NCBI RefSeq assembly: GCF_017356245.1
Contig: NZ_JAFMZZ010000001.1
Coordinates: 1,507,698 to 1,571,697 of the forward strand
DNA from: Bordetella petrii
GTDB lineage: Bacteria > Pseudomonadota > Gammaproteobacteria > Burkholderiales > Burkholderiaceae_B
Length of the DNA stretch: 64,000 bases
Direction of reading: 5' to 3'
The translations under genes and the position numbers were made by a program. The notes beneath the pieces were generated by a model that worked only from the letters and a program-made list of their open reading frames with translations, was not told the DNA's origin and made no database searches. This document shows, piece by piece, positions 41,594 to 49,673 of this stretch (its first letter is position 1; each line of letters starts with the position of its first letter).

Positions 41594-42288
41594 CAGATTT
41601 CCCGTTCGGGGATCCCTTGTGTTTCGCGCCACTGCTTCAGCAATGCCAGCCGCCGTTGCGGATACCGGCCTTCCAGCGTCTCGGCCTGCGCGATCCGGTC
41701 GGTGCGGAAATGGCGGAAATCCTGGCGCAGTTCGCACCAGGCGACCAGCACGCGCACGTGGTCGAAAAAGGCCAGCGCGAACGGCCAGATGACACGCTGT
41801 GAAACCTCGCCGGCCGCGTCGCGGTACGCCACCGACAGGCGGCGTTCGCCGCGGATGGCCGCGCGCAGGATCGACAGTGCGACGCGTTCCGCCGGCACTT
41901 GTGCGCCGGGGCCCACCAGCAGCGCGGCCGTATCGAGTTCGACCCGCAGTTCGGGCGGCAGCACCGCGGCGATGCGCGCCAGCGCGCTGACGGCTGCTTC
42001 GCGCAATTGAAGGTCGGCCCGTTCGGCCACCCAGCGCGAACCCAGCACCAGCGCTTCAAGCTCTTCGGGCGGGAACATCAGCGGCGGCAGCAGGAATCCG
42101 GGCTTCAGCACATAGCCCACGCCCGGCTCGCCCTCGATCATGGCGCCCTGGGCCTGCAGGCTGGCGATGTCCCGGTACAGCGTGCGGATACTGACGCCGG
42201 TTTCCTGCGCCAGCACCTTGCCGCTGACCGGCCGGCGGTGGCGGCGCAGCGCTTGCAGAAGGTCGAAAAGGCGTTCAGAGCGGGACAT
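41593..42288 (-). CDS. YafY/WYL-domain transcriptional regulator
   Basis: A 231-residue regulator. The N-terminal DeoR-type helix-turn-helix (about 1-60, VSGKVLAQETGVSIRTLYRDIASL) is followed by a WYL domain (about 135-205). This is normally a ligand-sensing domain for DNA or nucleotide-like effectors. The ATG at 42288 gives the normal length. It is immediately upstream of the VOC gene on the same strand, a common pair in beta-proteobacteria, and probably acts through the palindrome at 41571. Confidence 0.85.
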   Translation of the reverse strand: MSRSERLFDLLQALRRHRRPVSGKVLAQETGVSIRTLYRDIASLQAQGAMIEGEPGVGYVLKPGFLLPPLMFPPEELEALVLGSRWVAERADLQLREAAVSALARIAAVLPPELRVELDTAALLVGPGAQVPAERVALSILRAAIRGERRLSVAYRDAAGEVSQRVIWPFALAFFDHVRVLVAWCELRQDFRHFRTDRIAQAETLEGRYPQRRLALLKQWRETQGIPEREI

Positions 42289-42304
42289 GGCGGGACGCTG
42301 CGGG

Positions 42305-43171
42305 TCAGCCCCGGGCTGCAATGCCCAGCCAGCCGTGGATGCCTACGTAAAGGCCCACTGCAATAATGAGCAGGCTGGACAGATAGGGCGCGCGGCGCGC
42401 GATGGCCGACAGGCCGCTATAGCGCTTGTTGACATGGCGTACGCTCCAGGCCGCCGCCATGCCCACGGTAACCAGTGTAAGCGCCAGCCCGACCGAAAAG
42501 CACAGCACCAGCACCGCACCCAGGGATACCTGCTTCAGCTGCAGGCACAGCAGCAGCACCGTGATGGCGGCCGGGCAGGGGATCAGGCCTCCGGTCAGCC
42601 CGAAAAGCGCAATTTGCCAGTGGGTGACATTCCGGTGGGCAAAGCGGCGCTGGATGTCGTGGGCGTGCGCCAATTCATGCGCATCCTGGTAGCCTTCGTC
42701 CGGCAGGGCCGGGCCGCGCGGTTCGCCGTGGCCGTGATGCTGGCCGTGGTGATGATGGTGCGCGCTGCCTTCCGCATGGCCATGATCGTGGCCGTGATGT
42801 CCGTGGCCGGCGGCCTGGCGCAGCCGTTCTTCCTTCAGCGTGCGCAGGAACATCCATATTGCGATGGCAATGATGGCAGCCGCCGAGGCAAGCTGGAAAT
42901 AGGGCTCCATATTTTCGGCATCGATGCCGCGCCACAAATACATGCCGCCCAGGGCAATGCCCCAGACCACCAGCGTGTGGGAAATGGTGGCGGTCAGGCC
43001 GAGCAGGATGGCCTGGCCCATCGTGCCGCGGATGGCCACGATAAAGGCCGCCATCATCGTCTTCGAATGCCCCGGCTCCAGGCCGTGCAAGGCGCCCAGC
43101 ACGATGGCGCTGGGAATGAACAGCCAGGCATGGGCCGCGCCCTGCTGCATGAGTTCGGTGAATGAAAGCAC
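42305..43171 (-). CDS. rcnA: nickel/cobalt efflux protein, RcnA-like
   Basis: A 288-residue inner-membrane transporter of the NiCoT/RcnA family, exporting nickel and cobalt. About six helices surround a cytoplasmic or periplasmic loop (about 118-172) that is very rich in His (GHGHHGHDHGHAEGSAHHHHH), a hallmark of RcnA. The transport motif HGLEPGHSKTMMA is at about 29-41. It follows the metal-sensing repressor gene by 11 bases and should be induced by Ni or Co. Confidence 0.92.
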   Translation of the reverse strand: MLSFTELMQQGAAHAWLFIPSAIVLGALHGLEPGHSKTMMAAFIVAIRGTMGQAILLGLTATISHTLVVWGIALGGMYLWRGIDAENMEPYFQLASAAAIIAIAIWMFLRTLKEERLRQAAGHGHHGHDHGHAEGSAHHHHHGQHHGHGEPRGPALPDEGYQDAHELAHAHDIQRRFAHRNVTHWQIALFGLTGGLIPCPAAITVLLLCLQLKQVSLGAVLVLCFSVGLALTLVTVGMAAAWSVRHVNKRYSGLSAIARRAPYLSSLLIIAVGLYVGIHGWLGIAARG

Positions 43172-43182
43172 GGTAGCGGACT

Positions 43183-43461
43183 CTACAGGTATTTGGTGAT
43201 TGCCTTGAATTCATCGACCGTTAGGCGCTGTTCTTTGCCCACGCTGCCCACCACGTCTTCCAGGCAATGGTCGATGTGATCCTGGATAAGCAGTTTCTTG
43301 GCCTGCGTAATGGCCTTTTCCACCGCGTGCAGCTGCTGGGCGATGTCCAGGCAGGGGCGTTGCGCTTCGATCATCTGCACGACGCCGCGCAGGTGGCCCT
43401 CGGCGCGCTTCAGGCGCTTGACGACGGTGTCGTGGTGTTGATGGGGGTCGGACGTGCTCAT
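43183..43461 (-). CDS. rcnR: metal-sensing repressor of the CsoR/RcnR family
   Basis: A 92-residue all-helical repressor. Candidate ligands are C37 in RPCLDI, H62 and H65 in DHIDHC, and C66; the C-H-C set resembles CsoR/InrS more than E. coli RcnR, which uses C35/H60/H64. Residues near the N-terminus (HQHH, positions 7-10) could join a nickel site. It heads the rcnR-rcnA unit and probably binds the GC-tract dyad at 43472, releasing it when metal binds. The symbol is given by context and family, not by proven metal. Confidence 0.8.
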   Translation of the reverse strand: MSTSDPHQHHDTVVKRLKRAEGHLRGVVQMIEAQRPCLDIAQQLHAVEKAITQAKKLLIQDHIDHCLEDVVGSVGKEQRLTVDEFKAITKYL

Positions 43462-43471
43462 CGCCGCATCC

Positions 43472-43490
43472 TATCCCCCCGGGGGGGATA
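43472..43490. promoter_or_regulatory. GC-tract dyad, likely RcnR/CsoR-type operator
   Basis: TATCCCCCC-G-GGGGGGATA is perfectly symmetric. Flanking AT with a central G-tract is the pattern bound by CsoR/RcnR/FrmR proteins. It sits 11 bases before the repressor start. Confidence 0.75.
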
Positions 43491-43532
43491 TGTAAAGCGG
43501 CTTGCAGCCACTCGCCCGCTCAAGCGCGGGCC

Positions 43533-43561
43533 AAAGAAAAAGCCCCTGACAAGTCAGGGGC
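43533..43561 (-). terminator. rho-independent terminator of the tRNA-Ser gene
   Basis: On the minus strand, stem GCCCCTGAC / GTCAGGGGC with a two-base loop is followed by a T-rich run, just after the tRNA 3' end. Confidence 0.88.
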
Positions 43562-43570
43562 TTCGGTATT

Positions 43571-43663
<93 letters not shown>

Positions 43664-43962
43664 GGTGTCCGTTTTCCTTGCCGGATGTGGCCATCCGGCG
43701 GGACGCTGCCTGCGGCGCCAGGCGCCGTGGTCGTCTGGCAGACGTCCGGACCTTCGCTTTGCAAAAAAGCGAAGACCGAGACTATATCAGAAAAAAACCG
43801 GCCACGCGCACCCCCCAAAGCCAAAAACACAGGCGCCGGCCGTGCCGGCCGCCATGCCCCCGCCCGGGGTGGGGCCTCGCCGCATTGTGACGGACCGCGC
43901 GGCTACACTTGGGGCCGGTCTTCCATCCCGGGCCCGGCCCGAATCCAGACAGGAGAATTCGC

Positions 43963-44745
43963 ATGCTCAAAGGAAAAGTCGCCATCGTCACCGGTTCCAC
44001 CAGCGGCATCGGCTTGGGTATCGCCATTGCCTTTGCGCAGCAGGGCGCCGATATTGTCCTGAACGGGTTCGGCGACGCGGCCGAGATCGAGAAACTGCGC
44101 GCCGGCCTGGCCAGCCAGCATGGCGTGAAGGTGCTGTACGACGGCGCCGACCTGTCGCGCGGCGAGGCCGTGCGCCAGTTGGTGGCCAACACGGTGCAGT
44201 CGCTGGGCCGCATCGACATCCTGGTGAATAACGCCGGTATCCAGCACACCGCCCTGATCGAGGACTTCCCGGTCGAAAAATGGGACGCCATCCTGGCGCT
44301 GAACCTGTCGGCGGTGTTCCATGGCAGCGCCGCCGCGCTGCCGCACATGAAAAAGCAGGGCTGGGGGCGCATCATCAATATCGCCTCGGCCCACGGGCTG
44401 GTGGGCTCGGCCAGCAAGTCGGCGTACGTGGCCGCCAAGCATGGCGTGGTGGGCCTGACCAAGGTCACCGCCCTGGAAACCGCCGGCAGCGGCGTTACCG
44501 CCAATGCCATCTGCCCGGGCTGGGTGCGCACCGGGCTGGTGGAAAAGCAGATTACCGCCCTGGCCGAAAAAGACCATGTCGACCAGGACGCCGCCGCCCG
44601 CGAACTGCTCAGCGAAAAGCAGCCCTCGCTGCAATTCGTCACGCCCGAACAGCTGGGCGGCACGGCGGTCTACCTGGCGTCGGATGCCGCGGCCCAGGTC
44701 ACCGGCACCACCATCTCGGTGGACGGCGGCTGGACGGCCCGCTGA
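43963..44745 (+). CDS. 3-hydroxybutyrate dehydrogenase (SDR family)
   Basis: A 260-residue short-chain dehydrogenase that oxidises D-3-hydroxybutyrate to acetoacetate with NAD. The NAD motif TGSTSGIGLGIA is at 10-21 and NNAG at 89-92. The catalytic S142, Y155 and K159 sit exactly where they do in bacterial 3-hydroxybutyrate dehydrogenases. The ATG at 43963 has an AGGAGAATTCGC ribosome site. It probably serves poly-hydroxybutyrate breakdown. It stands ahead of yaaA. Confidence 0.92.
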   Translation: MLKGKVAIVTGSTSGIGLGIAIAFAQQGADIVLNGFGDAAEIEKLRAGLASQHGVKVLYDGADLSRGEAVRQLVANTVQSLGRIDILVNNAGIQHTALIEDFPVEKWDAILALNLSAVFHGSAAALPHMKKQGWGRIINIASAHGLVGSASKSAYVAAKHGVVGLTKVTALETAGSGVTANAICPGWVRTGLVEKQITALAEKDHVDQDAAARELLSEKQPSLQFVTPEQLGGTAVYLASDAAAQVTGTTISVDGGWTAR

Positions 44746-44788
44746 CCGCCTTTTCTACATACCAAGAAAAACCAAGGAACCCTGGAAC

Positions 44789-45559
44789 ATGCTGTTCTTG
44801 CTTTCTCCCGCCAAGAAACTGGACTACGACACGCCGGTCCATGTCGAGCACCACACGCAGCCGCTGTTCGTCGACCAGTCGGCCGCGCTGATCAAGGTGC
44901 TGAAGAAGCTTTCGGCCGACGAGGTTGCCGGGCTGATGAGCCTGAGCCCGGCCCTGGCCGAGCTCAACGTGGCGCGCTATGGCGCCTGGACCCGCAAGTT
45001 CACCCAGCACAACGCCCGCCAGGCCGTGCTGGCCTTCAACGGCGACGTGTACGAAGGCCTGCAGGCCGGCACGCTGTCGGCGGCCCGGCTCGACTGGGCG
45101 CAAGAGCACGTGGCCATTCTCAGCGGCCTGTACGGGGTGCTGCGCCCGCTCGACCTGATGCAGCCCTACCGGCTGGAAATGGGCACGCGCCTGGCCACAT
45201 CCAAGGGCAAGAACCTGTACGAGTACTGGGGCAGCACCATTGCCGACTATCTGAATGAACGCTTGGCCGGCCAGAAAGCGCCCATCGTGGTGAACCTGGC
45301 GTCGGAAGAGTATTTCAAGTCGGTAGACCTGAAAGTGCTGAAGGCGCGCGTGGTGCAGTGCGTGTTCCAGGACTGGAAGAACGGCGCCTGGAAAGTGATC
45401 AGCTTCCATGCCAAGCGCGCGCGCGGCCTGATGGCGCGTTATGCCATCGAGCACAAGGTCGCCAAGCCCGAAGGCCTGCAGAAGTTCGACAGCGAAGGCT
45501 ACGCCTACGACGCCTTGGCCTCCAGCGCCGACAAACTGGTGTTCCGGCGCAAAGCATAA
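44789..45559 (+). CDS. yaaA: peroxide stress protein YaaA
   Basis: A 256-residue DUF328/UPF0246 protein. The signature begins LFLLSPAKKLDYDTP and continues with FNGDVYEGLQA, LSGLYGVLRPLDLMQPYRLEMGT and NLYEYWG, all conserved in YaaA. In E. coli it lowers free iron and protects DNA during peroxide stress. The ATG at 44789 is at the conserved start; the frame upstream is a shadow of the dehydrogenase gene. It lies 43 bases behind that gene and 11 bases ahead of an MFS transporter, so the three may share a transcript. Confidence 0.92.
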   Translation: MLFLLSPAKKLDYDTPVHVEHHTQPLFVDQSAALIKVLKKLSADEVAGLMSLSPALAELNVARYGAWTRKFTQHNARQAVLAFNGDVYEGLQAGTLSAARLDWAQEHVAILSGLYGVLRPLDLMQPYRLEMGTRLATSKGKNLYEYWGSTIADYLNERLAGQKAPIVVNLASEEYFKSVDLKVLKARVVQCVFQDWKNGAWKVISFHAKRARGLMARYAIEHKVAKPEGLQKFDSEGYAYDALASSADKLVFRRKA

Positions 45560-45570
45560 AGCGGCCATTC

Positions 45571-46782
45571 ATGTCCGCTGGATTGCGCGTCTTCCTGTTT
45601 TTTTCGCTGGGCTACCTGGTTTCGTACCTGTTCCGGGGCGTCAACATCGGCTTCGGGCCGTACCTGACGCAAGAGCTGAACCTGTCGGCGGCCGACCTGG
45701 GCACCCTGACCAGCCTGTATTTCCTGGGGTTCGCGCTGATGCAGCTGCCGGCCGGGCTGTTCCTGGACACCTGGGGGCCGCGGCGCGTCAACGCGCTGAT
45801 GCTGCTGCTGGCCGCGGCGGGCACCCTGGTGTACGGGCTGTCGGATTCGCTGGCCGGCCTGATGGTGGGCCGCCTGCTCATCGGCGCGGGCGTGTGCGTG
45901 TGCCTGGGGGCCGCGTTCCAGGCCCTGGCGCAGACCTTTCCGCTGGCGCGCCTGCCCATGGTCAATGGCCTGGTCATGGCCGTGGGCGGCCTGGGCGGCG
46001 TGCTGGTCGGCTCGCCGCTGTCCTGGCTGCTGGGGCGCAGTTCGTGGCAGGCGGTCAGCGTGGGGCTGGCATTCTTCACGCTGGCGGTCGCCGCGCTGAT
46101 CTGGTTCGGCGCGCCGCGCGAAGGCGCGCGCCACCGCAGCGCGCCCTCGCTGGGCGAGCAATGGCGCGGCACCTGCGCGCTGCTGCGCGATGGCCGCTAC
46201 TGGCGGCTGGTGTCTCTGCCGGTCATGACGGGCGGGGCCTTCTATGGCGTGCAATCGCTGTGGGTGCGGCCCTACCTGATCGACGTCAACGGTCTCGATG
46301 CCGCGCATGCCGCGGGCCTGGTGTCGCTGCTGGGCTTCGCCATGATGGGCGGCAATGTGGGCCTGGGCGCCATGGCCCGCCGCATGGAGCGCCTGGGGCT
46401 GGGGCTGTACGGGTTTGGCGGTGCCTGCATGGTGCTGTTCCTGCTGACACAGGCCCTGATCATGATGCGCGCGCCGATCCCGCCCGCGGTGCTGTGGGCC
46501 TGCTACGGCGCGTTCGGCTCGGCCAACATCCTGGTCTACGCGCTGCTGGCGGGCGAGTTTCCGCCGGAACTGCTGGGCCGGGTCGCCTCGACCACCAACC
46601 TGCTGATGTTCCTGACCATCTTCCTGTGCCAGGTGGGCATGGGATGGATCGTCGACCTGTGGCCGCGCCAGGGCGGGGTGTACCCGCCCGCGGCGCACTT
46701 GTCGGCCTGGGGCGTGGTGCTGGCGCTGCAGGCGGGCGCGGCCGTCTGGTATTTCTGGCCCGCGCGCCGGCGCGCTGCGTGA
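45571..46782 (+). CDS. MFS transporter
   Basis: A 403-residue major facilitator with 12 predicted helices. The first half has the conserved loop motif LDTWGPRRVNALML near 65 and a basic loop near the middle (residues 170-180). RGVNIGFGPYLTQELNLSAADLG follows helix 1. It resembles the CynX/NimT or MdfA-like branches, but the substrate is not readable from sequence. The ATG at 45571 starts just after yaaA. The repeat element copy B starts eight bases after its stop. Confidence 0.82.
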   Translation: MSAGLRVFLFFSLGYLVSYLFRGVNIGFGPYLTQELNLSAADLGTLTSLYFLGFALMQLPAGLFLDTWGPRRVNALMLLLAAAGTLVYGLSDSLAGLMVGRLLIGAGVCVCLGAAFQALAQTFPLARLPMVNGLVMAVGGLGGVLVGSPLSWLLGRSSWQAVSVGLAFFTLAVAALIWFGAPREGARHRSAPSLGEQWRGTCALLRDGRYWRLVSLPVMTGGAFYGVQSLWVRPYLIDVNGLDAAHAAGLVSLLGFAMMGGNVGLGAMARRMERLGLGLYGFGGACMVLFLLTQALIMMRAPIPPAVLWACYGAFGSANILVYALLAGEFPPELLGRVASTTNLLMFLTIFLCQVGMGWIVDLWPRQGGVYPPAAHLSAWGVVLALQAGAAVWYFWPARRRAA

Positions 46783-46790
46783 TATTGCCA

Positions 46791-46951
46791 GGTGCCTGGC
46801 CTGCGCCAGGTGTCTGACTCCCGCAGGGTGTCAGACACCTCAGTTTCACTCCAGACCGTGGGTAATGTGCCAGGCTTCGCCAGGTGCCTGACACCGTGCC
46901 GTTGAGACGGCCGCTGCACACTTCGGTGTCTGGCCTGCGGAGCCAGACACC
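46791..46951. repeat. dispersed palindromic repeat, copy B (expanded)
   Basis: The four-arm pattern of copy A is present with extra units. GGTGTCTGACTCC lies at 46809-46821, GGTGTCAGACACC at 46827-46839, GGTGCCTGACACC at 46883-46895 and GGAGCCAGACACC at 46939-46951. A further GGTGTCTGGC at 46925-46934 pairs with GCCAGACACC at 46942-46951 around a seven-base loop, and a GGTGCCTGGC precedes the set at 46791. It starts eight bases after the MFS stop and ends 28 bases before the convergent FUSC gene stop. Confidence 0.85.
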
Positions 46952-46979
46952 TGGGGCAGAGTCGGGCAAGCCCCGCCGC

Positions 46980-49199
46980 TCAAGCCGGCACCGCCGTCGG
47001 CCGGCTGCGCGGCGGGTCGGCCACGGCGGCCAGCTCCTGCCGTATCTGCGTCGAGGCCCGCAGCATCTGCTTCAGCGGGTAGGCCAGGGCGGCCAGCTCG
47101 CCTTCGGTGTCGAACTGGCTGGGCAGATCCAGCGGCGCCGGGCGGTTGTCGTCCAGCATGTCGACGATGCCCGCCAGCGCCTGCCGCATGGGTTCGGGCG
47201 ACTGCTTCAGGCCCGCCAGAATAGGCACCGCGGCCGTGATCTGCGACGCCATGATGTGGTTCTGGATGAGCAGGTTGTTGAACTCGGGCACGTTCATCTG
47301 GTGCGAGCGCGGCTCGCTCATCATGCGGTAGAACGCCTCGGCAAAGTTGCTGAAGGCAATGTGCACGTTCTTGCGCGCCAGGCGCCAGGCGATGTCGGCC
47401 TCTTCCGCCGTGGGCGCGCCTTCGGGCGGCGCGGCGCCCGCGGCATGGGCCTGCATGGCGCGGGCGTACTGCAGGCCGGTGCGCAGGTATTCGCGGTTGG
47501 CATTGGTGGCGGCGCGCGCCAGCGGCTTCATGTAGCGCGCTTCCCACCAGGGCAGCACATAGCTGCATACCAGCGCAATGGCGCAGCCCAGCGCCGTGTC
47601 CAGCGCGCGTTCGCCGATCACTTCCATCGACACCGTGCCCGGCGCCACGAAGTGGAACACCATCACCACGAACAGCGTATTGAAGATGGCGCTGGCCATG
47701 TAATTGAGCTGCACCAGGCTGTTGCCCATGATGCAGGCCGCCAGCAGCACGGCGAACAGCGCCTCGGGGCGCGTGGTCACGCGGAACAGCGCCAGCGCCA
47801 GCAGGCAGCCGATCAGCGTGCCCATCAGGCGCCAGCCGTTGCGCTGGCGGGTCAGGGCGAAGCCGGGTTTCATGATGATGATGATCGTCAGCAGCACCCA
47901 GTAGCTGTGCGCCGACGACACCTGCGGCGTGGCCAGTTGGGCGATCAGGCCCATGGCAATGGCGGCCGCCAGGGTCACCCGCGTGGCATAGCGGAAGTAG
48001 GGCGAGTCCAGCCGCAGGTTGCTGGTCAGCATGCCCAGCCGCAATTCCTGGCGCGACATGAACTGGGTCAGTGACTTGTCGATGCGCAGCACGCTGGTGG
48101 GCTCGGCATCGGGGCGGGCCGCGGTATGGTCGGCCAGCTTGCCGACGATGCGCGCGGCATTGCGCAGGCGCCGCAGCACCTGCACGATCAGGGCCAGCAT
48201 CTCGGGCTCTTTCTCGCCCATGCCCTGCTGCTTGAACTGCTCGATCTCGTATTCGATGGCGCGCAGTTCCGCCTTGGTGCTGCTGCGGTATTGCACCGGC
48301 CGTCCGCGCGACACGTCCAGCGCGATGCGGTTCAGTTCCAGCGACATCTTGGTCAGCGCGTCGCGCATGAACATCAGGCAGTCGTGGCCGGCCAGCGCGC
48401 GCCGCAACGCGGCATAGTCGGTATGGGTGGCCACCAGCGTGTCCAGCAGCTGCAGCATGTCCACGAACATGTTCCACAGCATCACGCGCTCGCCGTCGCG
48501 GTAGCCGCCGCCGCGCGGCAGGCTGCGCAGCACGATGTCGCGCGCGGCCTGGTGCTTTTCCGTCATGACCGATTGCGACTGGATCAGCGCCCGGTAGATG
48601 TCGTCCAGGTCGGTGGTCTCGTCATAGAAGCGGCTGCGCGCGGCCATGTAGTCGGCGGTGGCGAACAGCGCCACCGACATGGCCTGGCGCTCTTCGCGCA
48701 GCCAGAAGATGCGGCTGAAGCCCAGGCTGAACACCAGGTAGAACAGGGCGCCGCCCAGCGTGGCCGCCGAATGCGCCAGCACCTGGCTGGGCGCCAGCGG
48801 CGAATGCATGGTCAGCGTCATGATCAGCATGCCGGCAAAGCCGATCAGGCCGCCGCGCTTGCCGAACACCGAGAACATCGAAAACACGAAACACTGCCCG
48901 ATCACCGCCAGCCACAGCAGCAGCGGGTAGGTGGAAGCGGCGCCGGTGATGGTGACCGCCGCGGTGGCCAGCAGCGCCCCGCCCAGCATCTCGTTGGTGC
49001 GGTGCCGCTGCGGGCCGCCGGGCTGGTCGATGATGGCCAGGCATTGGGCGCCGAAAGTGGCCACCAGCCCGAAGCTGTACTGCCCGAACAGGCCCCCCAG
49101 CACCATGACGGGCAGCAGCATGCCCACCCCTTGCCGCACCCCGCCGAAGAAGTAGTGGCTGTAAAGAAAGCGCGGAATGCTGGCGATGCGTAGATCCAT
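46980..49199 (-). CDS. FUSC family inner-membrane transporter (YccS-like)
   Basis: A 739-residue fusaric-acid-resistance/YccS-type protein. Two membrane blocks of about five helices each (about 18-155 and 415-540) flank cytoplasmic helical domains. The second block contains AHSYWVLLTIIIIMKPGF, the strongest family motif. Members are aromatic-acid or efflux-related transporters, but the substrate is not known. The gene is alone on its strand, divergent from ilvI, with a long non-coding gap. Confidence 0.82.
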   Translation of the reverse strand: MDLRIASIPRFLYSHYFFGGVRQGVGMLLPVMVLGGLFGQYSFGLVATFGAQCLAIIDQPGGPQRHRTNEMLGGALLATAAVTITGAASTYPLLLWLAVIGQCFVFSMFSVFGKRGGLIGFAGMLIMTLTMHSPLAPSQVLAHSAATLGGALFYLVFSLGFSRIFWLREERQAMSVALFATADYMAARSRFYDETTDLDDIYRALIQSQSVMTEKHQAARDIVLRSLPRGGGYRDGERVMLWNMFVDMLQLLDTLVATHTDYAALRRALAGHDCLMFMRDALTKMSLELNRIALDVSRGRPVQYRSSTKAELRAIEYEIEQFKQQGMGEKEPEMLALIVQVLRRLRNAARIVGKLADHTAARPDAEPTSVLRIDKSLTQFMSRQELRLGMLTSNLRLDSPYFRYATRVTLAAAIAMGLIAQLATPQVSSAHSYWVLLTIIIIMKPGFALTRQRNGWRLMGTLIGCLLALALFRVTTRPEALFAVLLAACIMGNSLVQLNYMASAIFNTLFVVMVFHFVAPGTVSMEVIGERALDTALGCAIALVCSYVLPWWEARYMKPLARAATNANREYLRTGLQYARAMQAHAAGAAPPEGAPTAEEADIAWRLARKNVHIAFSNFAEAFYRMMSEPRSHQMNVPEFNNLLIQNHIMASQITAAVPILAGLKQSPEPMRQALAGIVDMLDDNRPAPLDLPSQFDTEGELAALAYPLKQMLRASTQIRQELAAVADPPRSRPTAVPA

Positions 49200-49673
49200 G
49201 GACGAGCCGCTTTTCGGATGCGATCGTCCAAGTATAGAAAGATGCGCGGGGTTTTGGGGGTCGGATGGTCCGCCAGGGCGGTGCGCCAGGGCGCCCCAAG
49301 GGGCCGATTTGCCCCCGATGCCGCAACGCGGTAAATTTGCTGCCTTGCGCCGGCCTGCCTATCCGATGCCGGCGCCCAGGCCAACCGGCTGCCCGGGCTA
49401 CATTCCGGGTGCTGCGCGCCAGTAATACCTGCTGTTGGCCGCGCCACAAGCGTGTGTTGCCAAGGCTTCCATTTCGACCTCCAGCGTCCCCCAGGGGCGT
49501 TTGCGCTGCGTTCCCGACGAACGCGTGCCGGGTCGGCAGGGTGTCCGGGTGGCGAGGCTCCGTGAGCCTCAAAGCGCCAGATCATGCTGCCGTTGCCGGT
49601 CCGGGTTCAGTTGCCGCCGTATCCGGGCGTGCCACGGTCAGGAAAACAGGGCCGGTACTGAAAGGAATACAAC
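49200..49673. other. long non-coding region upstream of ilvI
   Basis: About 470 bases. A small stem GAGGCTC / GAGCCTC with a three-base loop (49554-49570) and a 25-codon open frame (49584-49661) were seen, but neither has the features of an ilv attenuator: there is no run of Leu/Val/Ile codons and no terminator. The ilvI promoter is expected here and was not placed. Confidence 0.45.

Noticed and set aside
43731-43743. CGTCTGGCAGACG palindrome near the tRNA
   Set aside because: It resembles the GGTGTCTGACACC repeat only in the GTCTG core and lacks the other units, so it is not counted as a copy.
49584-49661. 25-codon open frame just upstream of ilvI, possible leader peptide
   Set aside because: It has three Leu and three Val codons but no run of branched-chain codons and no downstream terminator, and no ribosome site is clear. 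Not enough for an attenuator call.
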